Origin: Runella zeae DSM 19591
GTDB lineage: Bacteria; Bacteroidota; Bacteroidia; Cytophagales; Spirosomataceae
DNA length: 64,000 bases
Assembly: GCF_000423565.1 (NCBI RefSeq)
Contig: NZ_KE384036.1
Location: 476,972-540,971 of the forward strand
Reading direction: 5' to 3'
Part shown: positions 54,851 to 62,881 of the stretch, piece after piece
How the letters are laid out: every line of letters starts with the position of its first letter
How positions within the stretch are numbered: the first letter of the stretch is position 1
Position numbers and translations under genes: made by a program
The notes under the pieces: model-generated
Database searches by the model: none
Told to the model about the DNA's origin: nothing
What the model saw: only the letters and a program-made list of their open reading frames with translations

Positions 54851-55039
54851 ATGGCAAAGAAACTAGGAATTGGAAAACTAAAACGGGTACTCAAGATAGA
54901 TGAAGACCGCTTGGACATATATCTCAAGTACTAGGGCCGCGAATTGAAACAAAGGATTCTTCGACTTCAGCTCCACAAACTCGACCCGCTTGAATACACC
55001 AAGGACATTTTTACTACTATATTTTGCAAGGTTGCGTAG
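54851..55039 (+). pseudogene. Small gene interrupted by an in-frame TAG
   Basis: ATG 54851 opens 27 codons (MAKKLGIGKLKRVLKIDEDR, then LDIYLKY) to TAG at 54932. The same frame continues for 34 well-formed codons (GRELKQRILRLQLHKLDPLE, then YTKDIFTTIFCKVA) to a second TAG at 55037. The amino-acid texture is alike on both sides (basic, amphipathic helices), so a single point change probably broke a gene of about 62 codons. The family is not recognised. It lies between a terminator and tRNA-Pro, in an accessory-looking region. Confidence 0.4.
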
Positions 55040-55059
55040 TTTCGCCACTTTAAAAACAT

Positions 55060-55090
55060 AAAGCCTGTAAGTTTTTGGCTTACAGGCTTT
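55060..55090 (-). terminator. Terminator after tRNA-Pro
   Basis: AAAGCCTGTAAG (55060-55071) and CTTACAGGCTTT (55079-55090), a perfect 12-bp stem with a 7-base loop, just downstream of the leftward tRNA. Confidence 0.8.
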
Positions 55091-55097
55091 TCAATTG

Positions 55098-55171
55098 TCG
55101 GGATGGCGAGATTCGAACTCACGACCCCTTGCACCCCATACAAGTACACTACCTGGCTGTGCTACATCCCG
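55098..55171 (-). tRNA. tRNA-Pro(GGG)
   Basis: A 74-nt gene on the minus strand. The acceptor CGGGATG pairs with CATCCCG and the discriminator is A. The anticodon loop ATGGGGT holds GGG, and the T-arm is GTGAG-TTCGAAT-CTCGC. CCA is not encoded. Confidence 0.95.
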
Positions 55172-55252
55172 AACGTGGGTGCAAAAGTAGTTTTTTTTTC
55201 AATAGAGTCAACAAATCATGGTAAAAATAATGGGTTTATTCTACAAAATGAT

Positions 55253-55627
55253 TTACGGCTGCGTAAGCATCGCACTTTCTTTTTCCAAAAACGCTCGGAA
55301 TCGTTCGCGCATCAATCGGTGATATTCAATCAGTTGCTGGGCTTCTTCCGTGACCACCGCCCCTCCTCCCTTCTCTCCTCCTGTTTGGGTAAGCACAAGC
55401 GGTTTTTGAGCTTGAGCATTAAGAGAGCTTACCATCTCCCACGCTTTTTTGTACGACATGCCCATTTCTTTGGCAGCTTTGTTGATAGAGCCTGTATTGG
55501 AGATTCGTTCGAGGAGCTCTACCCTACCCGGCCCTAAAAATCTACCTTCTTTACTTTCAATCCAGAGGGTACCAGCAACCCGAAAATCTAGTTCTTTGAG
55601 TATTTGTGTGATTGTGTTACTATTCAT
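55253..55627 (-). CDS. ModE-type winged-helix regulator (DNA-binding domain only)
   Basis: 124 residues from ATG 55627 (MNSNTITQILKELDFRVAGT). GPGRVELLERISNTGSINKA is the ModE/LysR-type winged helix, with AAKEMGMSYKKAWEMVSSLN as the recognition helices. LVLTQTGGEKGGGAVVTEEA is the wing, with the G-G-x-x-G-G-G-A motif typical of the ModE N-terminal domain. The molybdate-binding TOBE domains of full ModE are absent. Such short forms are common in Bacteroidota and probably control molybdate or related genes, none of which lie nearby. Placed between tRNA-Pro and tRNA-Glu. Confidence 0.87.
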   Translation of the reverse strand: MNSNTITQILKELDFRVAGTLWIESKEGRFLGPGRVELLERISNTGSINKAAKEMGMSYKKAWEMVSSLNAQAQKPLVLTQTGGEKGGGAVVTEEAQQLIEYHRLMRERFRAFLEKESAMLTQP

Positions 55628-55703
55628 GCAAAAAAAATTTAATTTCAAATGTACTGATAATCAGTCACTAAAAAATTATTTTCAAAAAAAATTCATTCAG
55701 CTA

Positions 55704-55733
55704 TTGACACGAACGAAAATAAACGTACCTTTG
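55704..55733 (+). promoter_or_regulatory. Full Bacteroidota promoter for tRNA-Glu
   Basis: TTG at 55704-55706, 19 bases, then TACCTTTG at 55726-55733: an exact fit to TTG-N19-TAnnTTTG, 39 bases before the tRNA. Confidence 0.8.
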
Positions 55734-55772
55734 CACCACGTTTCACCCACGCAGCGAACAATGGAACCAGCC

Positions 55773-55844
55773 GGCCCGTTCGTCTAGCGGTTAGGACACG
55801 ACCCTTTCACGGTTGAAACAGGGGTTCGATTCCCCTACGGGTCA
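55773..55844 (+). tRNA. tRNA-Glu(TTC), likely integration site
   Basis: A 72-nt gene. The acceptor GGCCCGT pairs with ACGGGTC and the discriminator is A. The anticodon loop CTTTCAC holds TTC, and the T-arm is AGGGG-TTCGATT-CCCCT. An integrase gene begins 212 bp downstream and reads away from it, the usual layout when an element uses the tRNA 3' end as attB. Confidence 0.95.
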
Positions 55845-55876
55845 CAGAATCGCACTAAGACGTGATGAAGCCACTT

Positions 55877-55908
55877 AAACCCTGCTGAAAAGCAGGGTTT
55901 TCTGTTTT
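55877..55908 (+). terminator. Terminator after tRNA-Glu
   Basis: AAACCCTGCT and AGCAGGGTTT around a GAAA loop (55877-55900), then a T-rich tail. Confidence 0.85.
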
Positions 55909-56056
55909 TATAGCCTGTACAAACTACTAATTTTCAGCCATTTCAGTAGTTTGCTCACAGTTTCGCTCACAGTATGATTTTTCTTGCTCACACTCCTAAC
56001 CTGACCTGTGTCACGGCCTTCACCAAATACACAGGTTTTATGTTTACAAAAAAAAA

Positions 56057-57304
56057 ATGGAGGTTCGCTTCTTCCTTAGAGGTAAGGAATCCGCTCGTTC
56101 CAATGAGCAATGTGCTATCTATGCACAAATTGAAGTAGCAGGCTATAAAAGGGGAACTGCTTTCTCTATCAATCTCAAAATTCCTCCTCGTTATTGGCAG
56201 CCCGATGACGCTGACTCTCCCGTCAACCCTTCTTACTACCGTGCTGCCCACATCAATGCCAAACTCCGTGAAATGAGAACTACTTTGGCTGACTACCAAA
56301 CGGCACTTACCGTTATGCAACAAGAGTGTAGCCCCAACACTCTAAAACAACTTTGGCAAAATGGAGGATTTAAAGCAAAACCAACTCCCTCCTTATTAGA
56401 TACGTTATCACAACTTATTCAGTCAAAACGCTCCAAGGGACGCAAAGAGGCAACATTAACCACTTATCAAACACGACGCCAAAACATTGAAACCTTCTTA
56501 AAAGAAAAGTATTCATTGAATTTGCTAGTTTCACAGGTTAAATATCGACACTGCGAACGGCTGGAAGAATGGATGTTTGCACAAACTTTAGATGGAAAAC
56601 CTCGTTTTTGTCGCAACAACATTAACAAGCATATAACCCTCATTAATCAAATACTAGATTTTGCTGTCAATGAAGAATACATAACTCATAACCCTATCGG
56701 GCGCCTTGATTTGACCTACGATAAGGCTAAACCTCCTGTATATCTACTTCCTGACCAAAGACAACGATTGATTAATTGTCCTATCAAAAGCCTTGAAAAA
56801 GAAAAAGACGTTGCTGTATTTTTGTTCTCTACAGGATTGAGCTATACTGATTTTCTTTCCCTTTCAGACTATCATTTACTTAGAGTTCCAAGCGGAGAAA
56901 TGTTCATAAAAAAACAAAGGGATAAATCTGAAATTTATTCTATTATTCCTTTGCTTCGAGATGCTTTCGCAATAATCCAAAAGTACGGAAGTGTTGAATC
57001 CATACCACGTCCAGACATAAGCGATTTAAACAAAGACCTGAAAGTACTTGCTGAAGTTACGAATATTGAATACCGATTAAGTACCTCTGATTTTCGAGAC
57101 ACCTTCGCGTGTATGATGGAAAACGAGTACATGGTTGAAACACGAACTCTAATGTTTATGATGGGACATACCAATGAAAGACAACTCACCAATTATTCAG
57201 CAGTGATGCCCGCTCGTATTTTATACGAACTAAAAAAACAACAACCAAACCCGACACCGCTGAACCTTGAGATTTTCAATCAATTGGTTTCTCAGTATCT
57301 ATAA
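56057..57304 (+). CDS. Tyrosine-type recombinase/integrase with altered catalytic residues
   Basis: 415 residues. An N-terminal arm-binding domain (1-50; VRFFLRGKESARSNEQCAIY) resembles those of Bacteroidota element integrases. A SAM-like core-binding domain runs about 110-215 and the catalytic domain 225-390. Where the first catalytic Arg is expected the sequence is FLFSTGLSYTDFL (Ser262), as also reported for the IntDOT integrase. The H-x-x-R box reads STSDFRDTF: Arg347 is kept but the His is Ser344. MMGHTNERQLTNYS supplies His371 and the nucleophile Tyr380. It may be active with a divergent site or be decaying. It reads away from tRNA-Glu and probably moves the element to its right. Confidence 0.85.
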   Translation: MEVRFFLRGKESARSNEQCAIYAQIEVAGYKRGTAFSINLKIPPRYWQPDDADSPVNPSYYRAAHINAKLREMRTTLADYQTALTVMQQECSPNTLKQLWQNGGFKAKPTPSLLDTLSQLIQSKRSKGRKEATLTTYQTRRQNIETFLKEKYSLNLLVSQVKYRHCERLEEWMFAQTLDGKPRFCRNNINKHITLINQILDFAVNEEYITHNPIGRLDLTYDKAKPPVYLLPDQRQRLINCPIKSLEKEKDVAVFLFSTGLSYTDFLSLSDYHLLRVPSGEMFIKKQRDKSEIYSIIPLLRDAFAIIQKYGSVESIPRPDISDLNKDLKVLAEVTNIEYRLSTSDFRDTFACMMENEYMVETRTLMFMMGHTNERQLTNYSAVMPARILYELKKQQPNPTPLNLEIFNQLVSQYL

Positions 57305-57469
57305 CTTTGCCAAATCACTGATAATTAAACATATAAATATATCAACTTATGAAAAACTCTACATTATACTATCCTTTATATCTATCCTAAAAATTACCAT
57401 TTACTCAATTTATAATTCTTATACGTGACTTTTAAATATCTCATAAGTCCATTCTTAAAAGACTATCCA

Positions 57470-59884
57470 ATGAAAAAAAAATTACTATTTCTATTGTTCA
57501 TTTCTTTCTTTAGTCAGGCTCAACGTACCTTACCCTATCCAATTATTTTTGTGCATGGATGGGTAGGAAGCGATTCTACTTGGTATGGAATGGGCGACTT
57601 TCTTAAAGGACATGGCATATCTGTAAGCCTTGACAACATCGCTAGAAGAGGCGGATATGGTAGCCGTTTAGACTTTCATTTAAATGCTGATGGAAACAAC
57701 GCTGCTGCTTATTTAGATAGAGCAGGCGGCCCCTCTTATTATGGAGACGTCTATGATTATAATTCGTATGTTAACCCCGAAAATGACATTTTTTTTGTCA
57801 ATTTTGATAATGATATAATTCCTCCCCTAGCTACTAGCAAAAGGCTTAGTAATCAAGCTGCTATTGTAAAACAAGGATTTGCAGTAGGTCTGGCCGTTAA
57901 GAAGGTATTGAATGCGACCAAAGCCTCCAAAGTGATTTTGGTAGGGCATAGTATGGGAGGGTTAGCAATTCGTGAATACCTCCAAAACTCCGTCAACTGG
58001 CTTTTAGGGGACGGTCAGCATCATATCGCTAAGCTGGTTACAATTGGGACGCCCAATAGAGGAAGTAATTCTACTTCGGGAGGATTAGTAATCATAAATG
58101 GTTTAGTGGAATGGTCAGAAGCGGTTAGAGACCTCCGATACCCTGCCAGTTATACTTCTCCCAATGTAGTTAAAGGTGTTTATCTGTATGGTGGTGACGA
58201 AAAAAACATTGACAGGCTAGGGAATGAATATTACAATAGTGATGTAAACTGTGATGGGTCATTAGGGTATGTTCAAGGACTAAATCAAAAAAGTTTTCCA
58301 GCCTCTGTAGCTTATAGTTGCGTAGTGGGTACAGGATCTTTTATTTCAGGTTTGAGCCCAGGAGATGGCGTGGTAGAAGGTTCCAGAGCTTCCTTGTTTA
58401 ATTTGGATTTTGAGCTACAAGGAGACTATTTTGAAATAAACAAAACAGAAGAAGAGGCAACGGCATATCAATATTATTCACCTACTGATAAAAATCCCTT
58501 ATTTGGTTTATGGCATGGGAAACTCACTAAACAACGCTTCATCAATACTTATGCCCTTGACGAGCCTTCCAGAGGTGATCTAGCTTTTAGCATAGAGGTG
58601 GGTAAAGAGTACAGAGGTTTCTTTACACCTCCCACTGTAGAAAGTAAGAAAAATTTACCCGTAGAATATCATAGGTTAGATATGGACACCTATAAAGTTT
58701 TTATAGATAAACCGGGTGTATTGACTGTTAATATAGCTGCAAATAGTTATTCAGGTGTTCAGTTATCACTTTATAATCAAAATTGGTCTGGTTCTCCTGC
58801 GGCCGTAGCTAACAGAGAGCTTAAATACAGAATTCCTAGTCAAGGCACTTATTATATTACAATCCACGGCAATTCAGGAACTGGAAGTGCTTTAGGGGAG
58901 TTAAATCCTTATACTTTTAAGACTTCCTTTTGTCCATTGGAATTACCTTTCATTACGGCTAATGGTAATACTACTCTTTGCGAAGGGCAAGCCCTTATTT
59001 TAAGTACAGATGCTAGTTTTGAAGATTATCGTTGGTACAAAAATGGAGTTCAACTACCCACTAATAGCCCTCAGATAACTACTGCTAAAAACCAATTAAC
59101 AGTATCTGAAAGTGGTATTTACAAGGTTGAAGCAATGAAATGTGGTATATGGCTTAATCCTGATAATGGGCTAACAATACAGGTGAATCCACTTCCTGCA
59201 AAGCCTATCATTGTCAAAGAAGAACAACCTGATAAATTTATCTTAGCTTCCAGTAGTGAACAAGGGAATCAGTGGTTTCTAAACGGTAAACCAATTAATG
59301 GGGCTACTTCTAAGACTTACATTCCCGATGCCCTTGGAGTATATTCTGTAACGACTACTCAGAACAATTGTAGTAATCAGTCTGAGGCAATTACCATAAA
59401 AATTGATAAACCTATCATCACATACAACGGTAGCCTTGCTTTTTTTGAAGGGGATAGCTTGGCGATTTCGGGGCCTGATGGGTTTTCAAGTTATGATTGG
59501 CAAAACAATGGACAATCGCTCAACTTAAACCAAAGAAAATTATCAGTCAAAAAATCAGGTAACTACCGATTAGCGGTAGGGCGGGGGAAATTGTTTAGTG
59601 ATTTTTCAGATGTGGTTACTGTGACCGTAAACCCTATCCTTGCGGTGGATATACCTACTTCTGTAAATGTCTATCCTAATCCCAACCGAGGCAGGTTTTG
59701 GATTGATGCAGCAGATGAAGGAAATTGGCAGTATCAAATATTCAATTTGGAAGGCAAGACCTTATTGAATGAGAAAACCTCTTCAAGGAAAGTTTTAGTT
59801 AATTTTAAAGCAACACAAGGCTTATACTTCCTTAAAATCATTACCAATGAAGGAGCTAAAACTACTAAGCTTATCCTTGAATGA
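57470..59884 (+). CDS. Secreted lipase-like alpha/beta hydrolase with type IX sorting domain
   Basis: 804 residues from ATG 57470 (MKKKLLFLLFISFFSQAQ, signal peptide). The alpha/beta-hydrolase domain spans about 20-370: YPIIFVHGWVGSDSTWYGMG is the oxyanion-loop H-G region and VILVGHSMGGLAIREYL holds nucleophile Ser161 in G-H-S-M-G-G. A beta domain (about 385-500) follows, then Ig-like repeats (ITANGNTTLCEGQALIL and later ITYNGSLAFFEGDSLAI). The last 75 residues are a type IX secretion sorting domain (VNVYPNPNRGRFWIDAADEG, ending TTKLILE). The enzyme would be exported to the surface and cleave esters, perhaps lipids. It is next to the integrase, probably element cargo. Confidence 0.88.
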   Translation: MKKKLLFLLFISFFSQAQRTLPYPIIFVHGWVGSDSTWYGMGDFLKGHGISVSLDNIARRGGYGSRLDFHLNADGNNAAAYLDRAGGPSYYGDVYDYNSYVNPENDIFFVNFDNDIIPPLATSKRLSNQAAIVKQGFAVGLAVKKVLNATKASKVILVGHSMGGLAIREYLQNSVNWLLGDGQHHIAKLVTIGTPNRGSNSTSGGLVIINGLVEWSEAVRDLRYPASYTSPNVVKGVYLYGGDEKNIDRLGNEYYNSDVNCDGSLGYVQGLNQKSFPASVAYSCVVGTGSFISGLSPGDGVVEGSRASLFNLDFELQGDYFEINKTEEEATAYQYYSPTDKNPLFGLWHGKLTKQRFINTYALDEPSRGDLAFSIEVGKEYRGFFTPPTVESKKNLPVEYHRLDMDTYKVFIDKPGVLTVNIAANSYSGVQLSLYNQNWSGSPAAVANRELKYRIPSQGTYYITIHGNSGTGSALGELNPYTFKTSFCPLELPFITANGNTTLCEGQALILSTDASFEDYRWYKNGVQLPTNSPQITTAKNQLTVSESGIYKVEAMKCGIWLNPDNGLTIQVNPLPAKPIIVKEEQPDKFILASSSEQGNQWFLNGKPINGATSKTYIPDALGVYSVTTTQNNCSNQSEAITIKIDKPIITYNGSLAFFEGDSLAISGPDGFSSYDWQNNGQSLNLNQRKLSVKKSGNYRLAVGRGKLFSDFSDVVTVTVNPILAVDIPTSVNVYPNPNRGRFWIDAADEGNWQYQIFNLEGKTLLNEKTSSRKVLVNFKATQGLYFLKIITNEGAKTTKLILE

Positions 59885-59898
59885 TAATATAAATCAAG

Positions 59899-59908
59899 TT
59901 TGCTATCA
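59899..59908 (+). repeat. TTTGCTATCA site 1 (left of the reverse transcriptase gene)
   Basis: First of six copies of TTTGCTATCA. It lies 38 bp after the 3' end of the leftward reverse transcriptase gene. The following bases (TTTT) also match the inverted copy at 61634-61643 read on the minus strand, extending the similarity to TTTGCTATCATTTT. Confidence 0.6.
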
Positions 59909-59945
59909 TTTTAAAAGCTAAAAAAATCGGTGCCAATTTGATTCT

Positions 59946-61484
59946 CTATTCTGGTGTTTTTTCAGTATAGTCGTATTCTGTCTTGAATAATTCAACTTCT
60001 TCTCTTGCAATTACAACGTCAATGTTAGTAATTACTGCTTCATCTATTATTGGCGTTGTCTCTATTATAGCTTTCAGGTTACTCTCAAGCCACTCTGAAT
60101 TCCAAATTTGTAACGCTGGATTATTAACCTTTTGGCATAGTCCTTCAAAATACTGCTTAGATCTATCAAGTTTAATAGTAATTCTTTGAAGCCAAATTTG
60201 TATATGACCTGTATTTGGTATTTTTTCAAATCTTTTATAGATAAGATTTAAGATTTCGTCCTTCTCATTAATAGTTGAAATTAGAGATAATAGTTTACTT
60301 AAGATTGCAGAAGCAATAGGATAAACTCTTGGGTTTTTATACATTATATCGACTAAGATACTTATCAATACTTTTAGATTTTGGTTTGTTTGTATAATAG
60401 TCTTAATACGGTTGTAAAACTTGTCTAATGCTTTTGATAAGCTTCCTGAATTTGGGTGCTCCTCTGCAAGTTTATAGATGATTAATAAATGTTCCTGAAG
60501 TCCTTTTGCGCCTCTTTTTGAGTAAACCCAATACAACTTATCTGGTTTAATTGAATTTTTTATGACGTTTGTTGTTACGATTGTTTTTTGTGCGTTCAAT
60601 CGCATACCAAGTTCAATCAAAATTTCGGTAAGCAATTTTGTGATATGCTCGGCTGTTTGAGGATTATTTGAAAAAATACGATAATCATCTCGATATCTGA
60701 GTATTTCATAGTCCTGCAAGTTGGCTTCATTAATTTTTTTAGAGAGTTCCAAATCTGCATACCCGAGAATCATTTCAGCAATAAAGTTCATCAGTACACT
60801 TCCTTGTGGTATTCCGTTAGTTTGTCCGTAGGCCATATCTCGCAAAAGCTTATCTATTACATTACCAACTAAAATTGAGTCATTTCTTTTTGCTTTTGCA
60901 ATTGGTTTAGTATGCAAAGCCCAAGGAACGGAATGAGTGTAAATTGAGCCATAACAGTCTGCAATGTCACTATGTAGTACATATTCATATTTCAATGCTA
61001 ACTCTAATGACTGTTGTTCAATCGCTTGCCACCATTGGTTAATTGAAGTTGCACGGTCTGATTGGTGGGTGTCAGAAACTAGAGGAATACTATAACATCT
61101 TATTTTTGGATTACTCCGAAAATTTTCAAAACTTGCTATAATTGTATACCAATTTGCCTCTTCAGTTATCTTGTTAACAAGAGAAACATAAAGTGCTGGG
61201 TGTATTAACTGCAACGGTCGCCAAGCAAATTTCCCATCTTTGTTATTTAGAAACTTGTAATTTACATTTTCAAAGACAGAAGGGGAATGCTTTTTGAGGC
61301 GCTGTTCTTCATTTATGTAAGTTGCGTAAAAAGTTTCTATTGGCTTTCCCTGAATATAATCTGAAACTTTTTGTAATAAATTTTCAAAAACAAAGTATGT
61401 GGGCAAGTCAAAAGTTAAATAGCTTTCTTTTTTGAGAAAAAAATACCTTGCGTCTATATGATTAAGTTCTAATACTGTTGCCAT
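59946..61484 (-). CDS. Reverse transcriptase of the UG/Abi (defence-associated) type
   Basis: 512 residues. RT motifs in order: FAWRPLQLIHPALYVSLVNK (about 87-106), motif A YVLHSDIADCYGSIYTHSVP with Asp173, motif B GQTNGIPQGSVLMNFIAEMI (PQGS at 226-229), and motif C LRYRDDYRIF with Asp266-Asp267 (Y-R-D-D rather than the Y-A-D-D of retrons and introns). All catalytic aspartates are kept. There is no group II intron maturase or endonuclease domain. A helical C-terminal region of about 190 residues follows, as in Abi and 'unknown group' RTs that act in phage defence. I cannot assign the exact group. It stands alone, reads leftward, and is bracketed by TTTGCTATCA repeats. Defence role is inferred from the RT type and the element context. 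Confidence 0.85.
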   Translation of the reverse strand: MATVLELNHIDARYFFLKKESYLTFDLPTYFVFENLLQKVSDYIQGKPIETFYATYINEEQRLKKHSPSVFENVNYKFLNNKDGKFAWRPLQLIHPALYVSLVNKITEEANWYTIIASFENFRSNPKIRCYSIPLVSDTHQSDRATSINQWWQAIEQQSLELALKYEYVLHSDIADCYGSIYTHSVPWALHTKPIAKAKRNDSILVGNVIDKLLRDMAYGQTNGIPQGSVLMNFIAEMILGYADLELSKKINEANLQDYEILRYRDDYRIFSNNPQTAEHITKLLTEILIELGMRLNAQKTIVTTNVIKNSIKPDKLYWVYSKRGAKGLQEHLLIIYKLAEEHPNSGSLSKALDKFYNRIKTIIQTNQNLKVLISILVDIMYKNPRVYPIASAILSKLLSLISTINEKDEILNLIYKRFEKIPNTGHIQIWLQRITIKLDRSKQYFEGLCQKVNNPALQIWNSEWLESNLKAIIETTPIIDEAVITNIDVVIAREEVELFKTEYDYTEKTPE

Positions 61485-61633
61485 TTTACTTGATTGAATT
61501 TGTTTCGTATTACTTTATAAGCTTTTTTACAACAAGATATAGATAAAATACATTGATGCACTTTATTTGAAGATTGCTTGACTTTTCAAAAATAATTACT
61601 TTTAAATCAAATTCTACCGAAGTTTCAAGAAAA

Positions 61634-61695
61634 TGATAGCAAAAACTTTTTACTGGGATAAATGATATGTAAATATGGATTAAAATTTGCTATCA
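61634..61695. repeat. Inverted TTTGCTATCA pair, sites 2 and 3 (62 bp)
   Basis: TGATAGCAAA at 61634-61643 and TTTGCTATCA at 61686-61695 face each other across 42 AT-rich bases. It lies between the reverse transcriptase gene (start at 61484) and the serine hydrolase gene (stop at 61702). The spacing is nearly the same as in the pair at 62746-62808. Confidence 0.6.
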
Positions 61696-61701
61696 AAAAC
61701 C

Positions 61702-62733
61702 TTAAATCCCCCTCACCAAAGCCCTAAACTCATCACTAACCGCCCCTGAATCGTTTTTCATGGTCATAATGACGGCGTAGGCATTGTTGTTTCGATTGAC
61801 CCATGCCCTCATGCCAAAAGCTCCCGTGGACATGGTTTCTTTAAATTCAGGATAGACCCATGTACCAAGGCCGTATTGGGTTGAACCTGCTTGCAGCTTT
61901 TCAAGCTCCTTTACGGCATCAGCCGATAACACTTTTTCCCCTAGATACTGCCCATTGTCGCGAATCATTTCCATGAGGTGCGAAAAATCGTTGAGTGAGC
62001 TTTGCGCCCCTTTGCCCGTATCGGGGTTGTCGGAAAATCGGTCAAAGAAGGTGTTTTTCATATCGCATTTATTGGCGATGCGTTCCTTAAATATCGCCTC
62101 CCACTTTTGGCCAGTGACGGCCTCCGCCGCATGGGCAATGAATTTGTAGGACGAACTGCTATAATGATTGGGATAGGAAAAATTGCTAAACGGATTCTCT
62201 TCTACTATTTTTCTTACGGCTTGTTCTAAGGTAAGGCTTTGAGTACTGTCCCAAACAGAATCGGCCACAATGGGGGTTTGGTGAGCTAAGATTTGCCGTA
62301 AGGTGACGTCTTGATAAATAGGATAACCCTGCAACCAAGTCAGGTACTTAGATAACTTCTCATCAAGGCTAAGCAAGTCGGCATCCACCAACGACAAGAT
62401 AGTAACAGACGTAAGTAGCTTGGAACCTGAGGCAATCCCAATGGCCGTTTCAGGGTCGTTGTCATTTTTCAGATATTGATATTCCCTATCTCCTTTCGAT
62501 ACATACACCATGAGGGTATCCCCATAAGCTATTGAATTAGTATTGAGGAAATCATCAAATTTTTGGACGATGTCCGGCGAAAAGGGTTGTTTGGGAACAA
62601 TCGTTTTTTTACCAGTAGCATCAGTTGAAGGATTTGTTTTGTCCTTTTGGTTCCATAGCAGGTAAGCGATTGCCCCACCTAAGCCTACAATCGCAGAACC
62701 AATCAAGATTCGATTTTTTGTTTTCTTTTTCAT
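61702..62733 (-). CDS. Membrane-anchored serine hydrolase (class C beta-lactamase/PBP-like fold)
   Basis: 343 residues from ATG 62733 (MKKKTKNRILIGSAIVGLGG). A single N-terminal membrane helix with a glycine-rich core replaces a cleavable signal. The S-x-x-K motif is at 102-105 (IASGSKLLTSVTILSL), followed by LRQILAHQTPIV (the family's H-x-S/T turn). NHYSSSSYKFIAHAAEAVTG carries the Y-S-S box in place of Y-x-N. The third motif region is TGAFGMRAW, with F-G where H-x-G is usual. It is probably a periplasmic esterase or peptidase, not necessarily a beta-lactamase. Bracketed by TTTGCTATCA repeats and part of the leftward accessory block. Confidence 0.82.
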   Translation of the reverse strand: MKKKTKNRILIGSAIVGLGGAIAYLLWNQKDKTNPSTDATGKKTIVPKQPFSPDIVQKFDDFLNTNSIAYGDTLMVYVSKGDREYQYLKNDNDPETAIGIASGSKLLTSVTILSLVDADLLSLDEKLSKYLTWLQGYPIYQDVTLRQILAHQTPIVADSVWDSTQSLTLEQAVRKIVEENPFSNFSYPNHYSSSSYKFIAHAAEAVTGQKWEAIFKERIANKCDMKNTFFDRFSDNPDTGKGAQSSLNDFSHLMEMIRDNGQYLGEKVLSADAVKELEKLQAGSTQYGLGTWVYPEFKETMSTGAFGMRAWVNRNNNAYAVIMTMKNDSGAVSDEFRALVRGI

Positions 62734-62745
62734 AAAAATAAAATT

Positions 62746-62808
62746 TGATAGCAAAATGAGCGGTCGACCGGATCTTAGAGCCAGGCGTTGAGCTTGATTT
62801 TGCTATCA
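62746..62808. repeat. Inverted TTTGCTATCA pair, sites 4 and 5 (63 bp)
   Basis: TGATAGCAAA at 62746-62755 and TTTGCTATCA at 62799-62808 face each other across 43 bases. Here the spacer is G+C-rich and holds GGTCGACC and TAGAGC. Site 4 lies 13 bp upstream of the start codon of the serine hydrolase gene. Confidence 0.6.
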
Positions 62809-62875
62809 TTTTTTAATGGCCGCTTTTCAGCTCCGTCGCTCATCAGCTCTAGGTCGACTTCAAATTGATAGCAAA
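62799..62875. repeat. Empty TTTGCTATCA-bracketed unit, sites 5 and 6 (77 bp)
   Basis: TTTGCTATCA (62799-62808) and TGATAGCAAA (62866-62875) bracket 57 bases that hold no gene. The ends match for longer (GATTTTGCTATCA against AGATTTTGCTATCA). The inner part contains GCTCTAGGTCGAC, related in inverted sense to the spacer of the neighbouring pair. Confidence 0.55.
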
Positions 62876-62881
62876 ATCTAA

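Noticed and set aside
59946..61701. Retron or group II intron
   Set aside because: There is no msr/msd-like structure that I can recognise, no maturase or endonuclease domain, and motif C is Y-R-D-D.
59899..62875. Integron attC sites as explanation of the TTTGCTATCA pairs
   Set aside because: No GTTRRRY/RYYYAAC core sites and no integron integrase were found; the orientation alternates, unlike an attC array.
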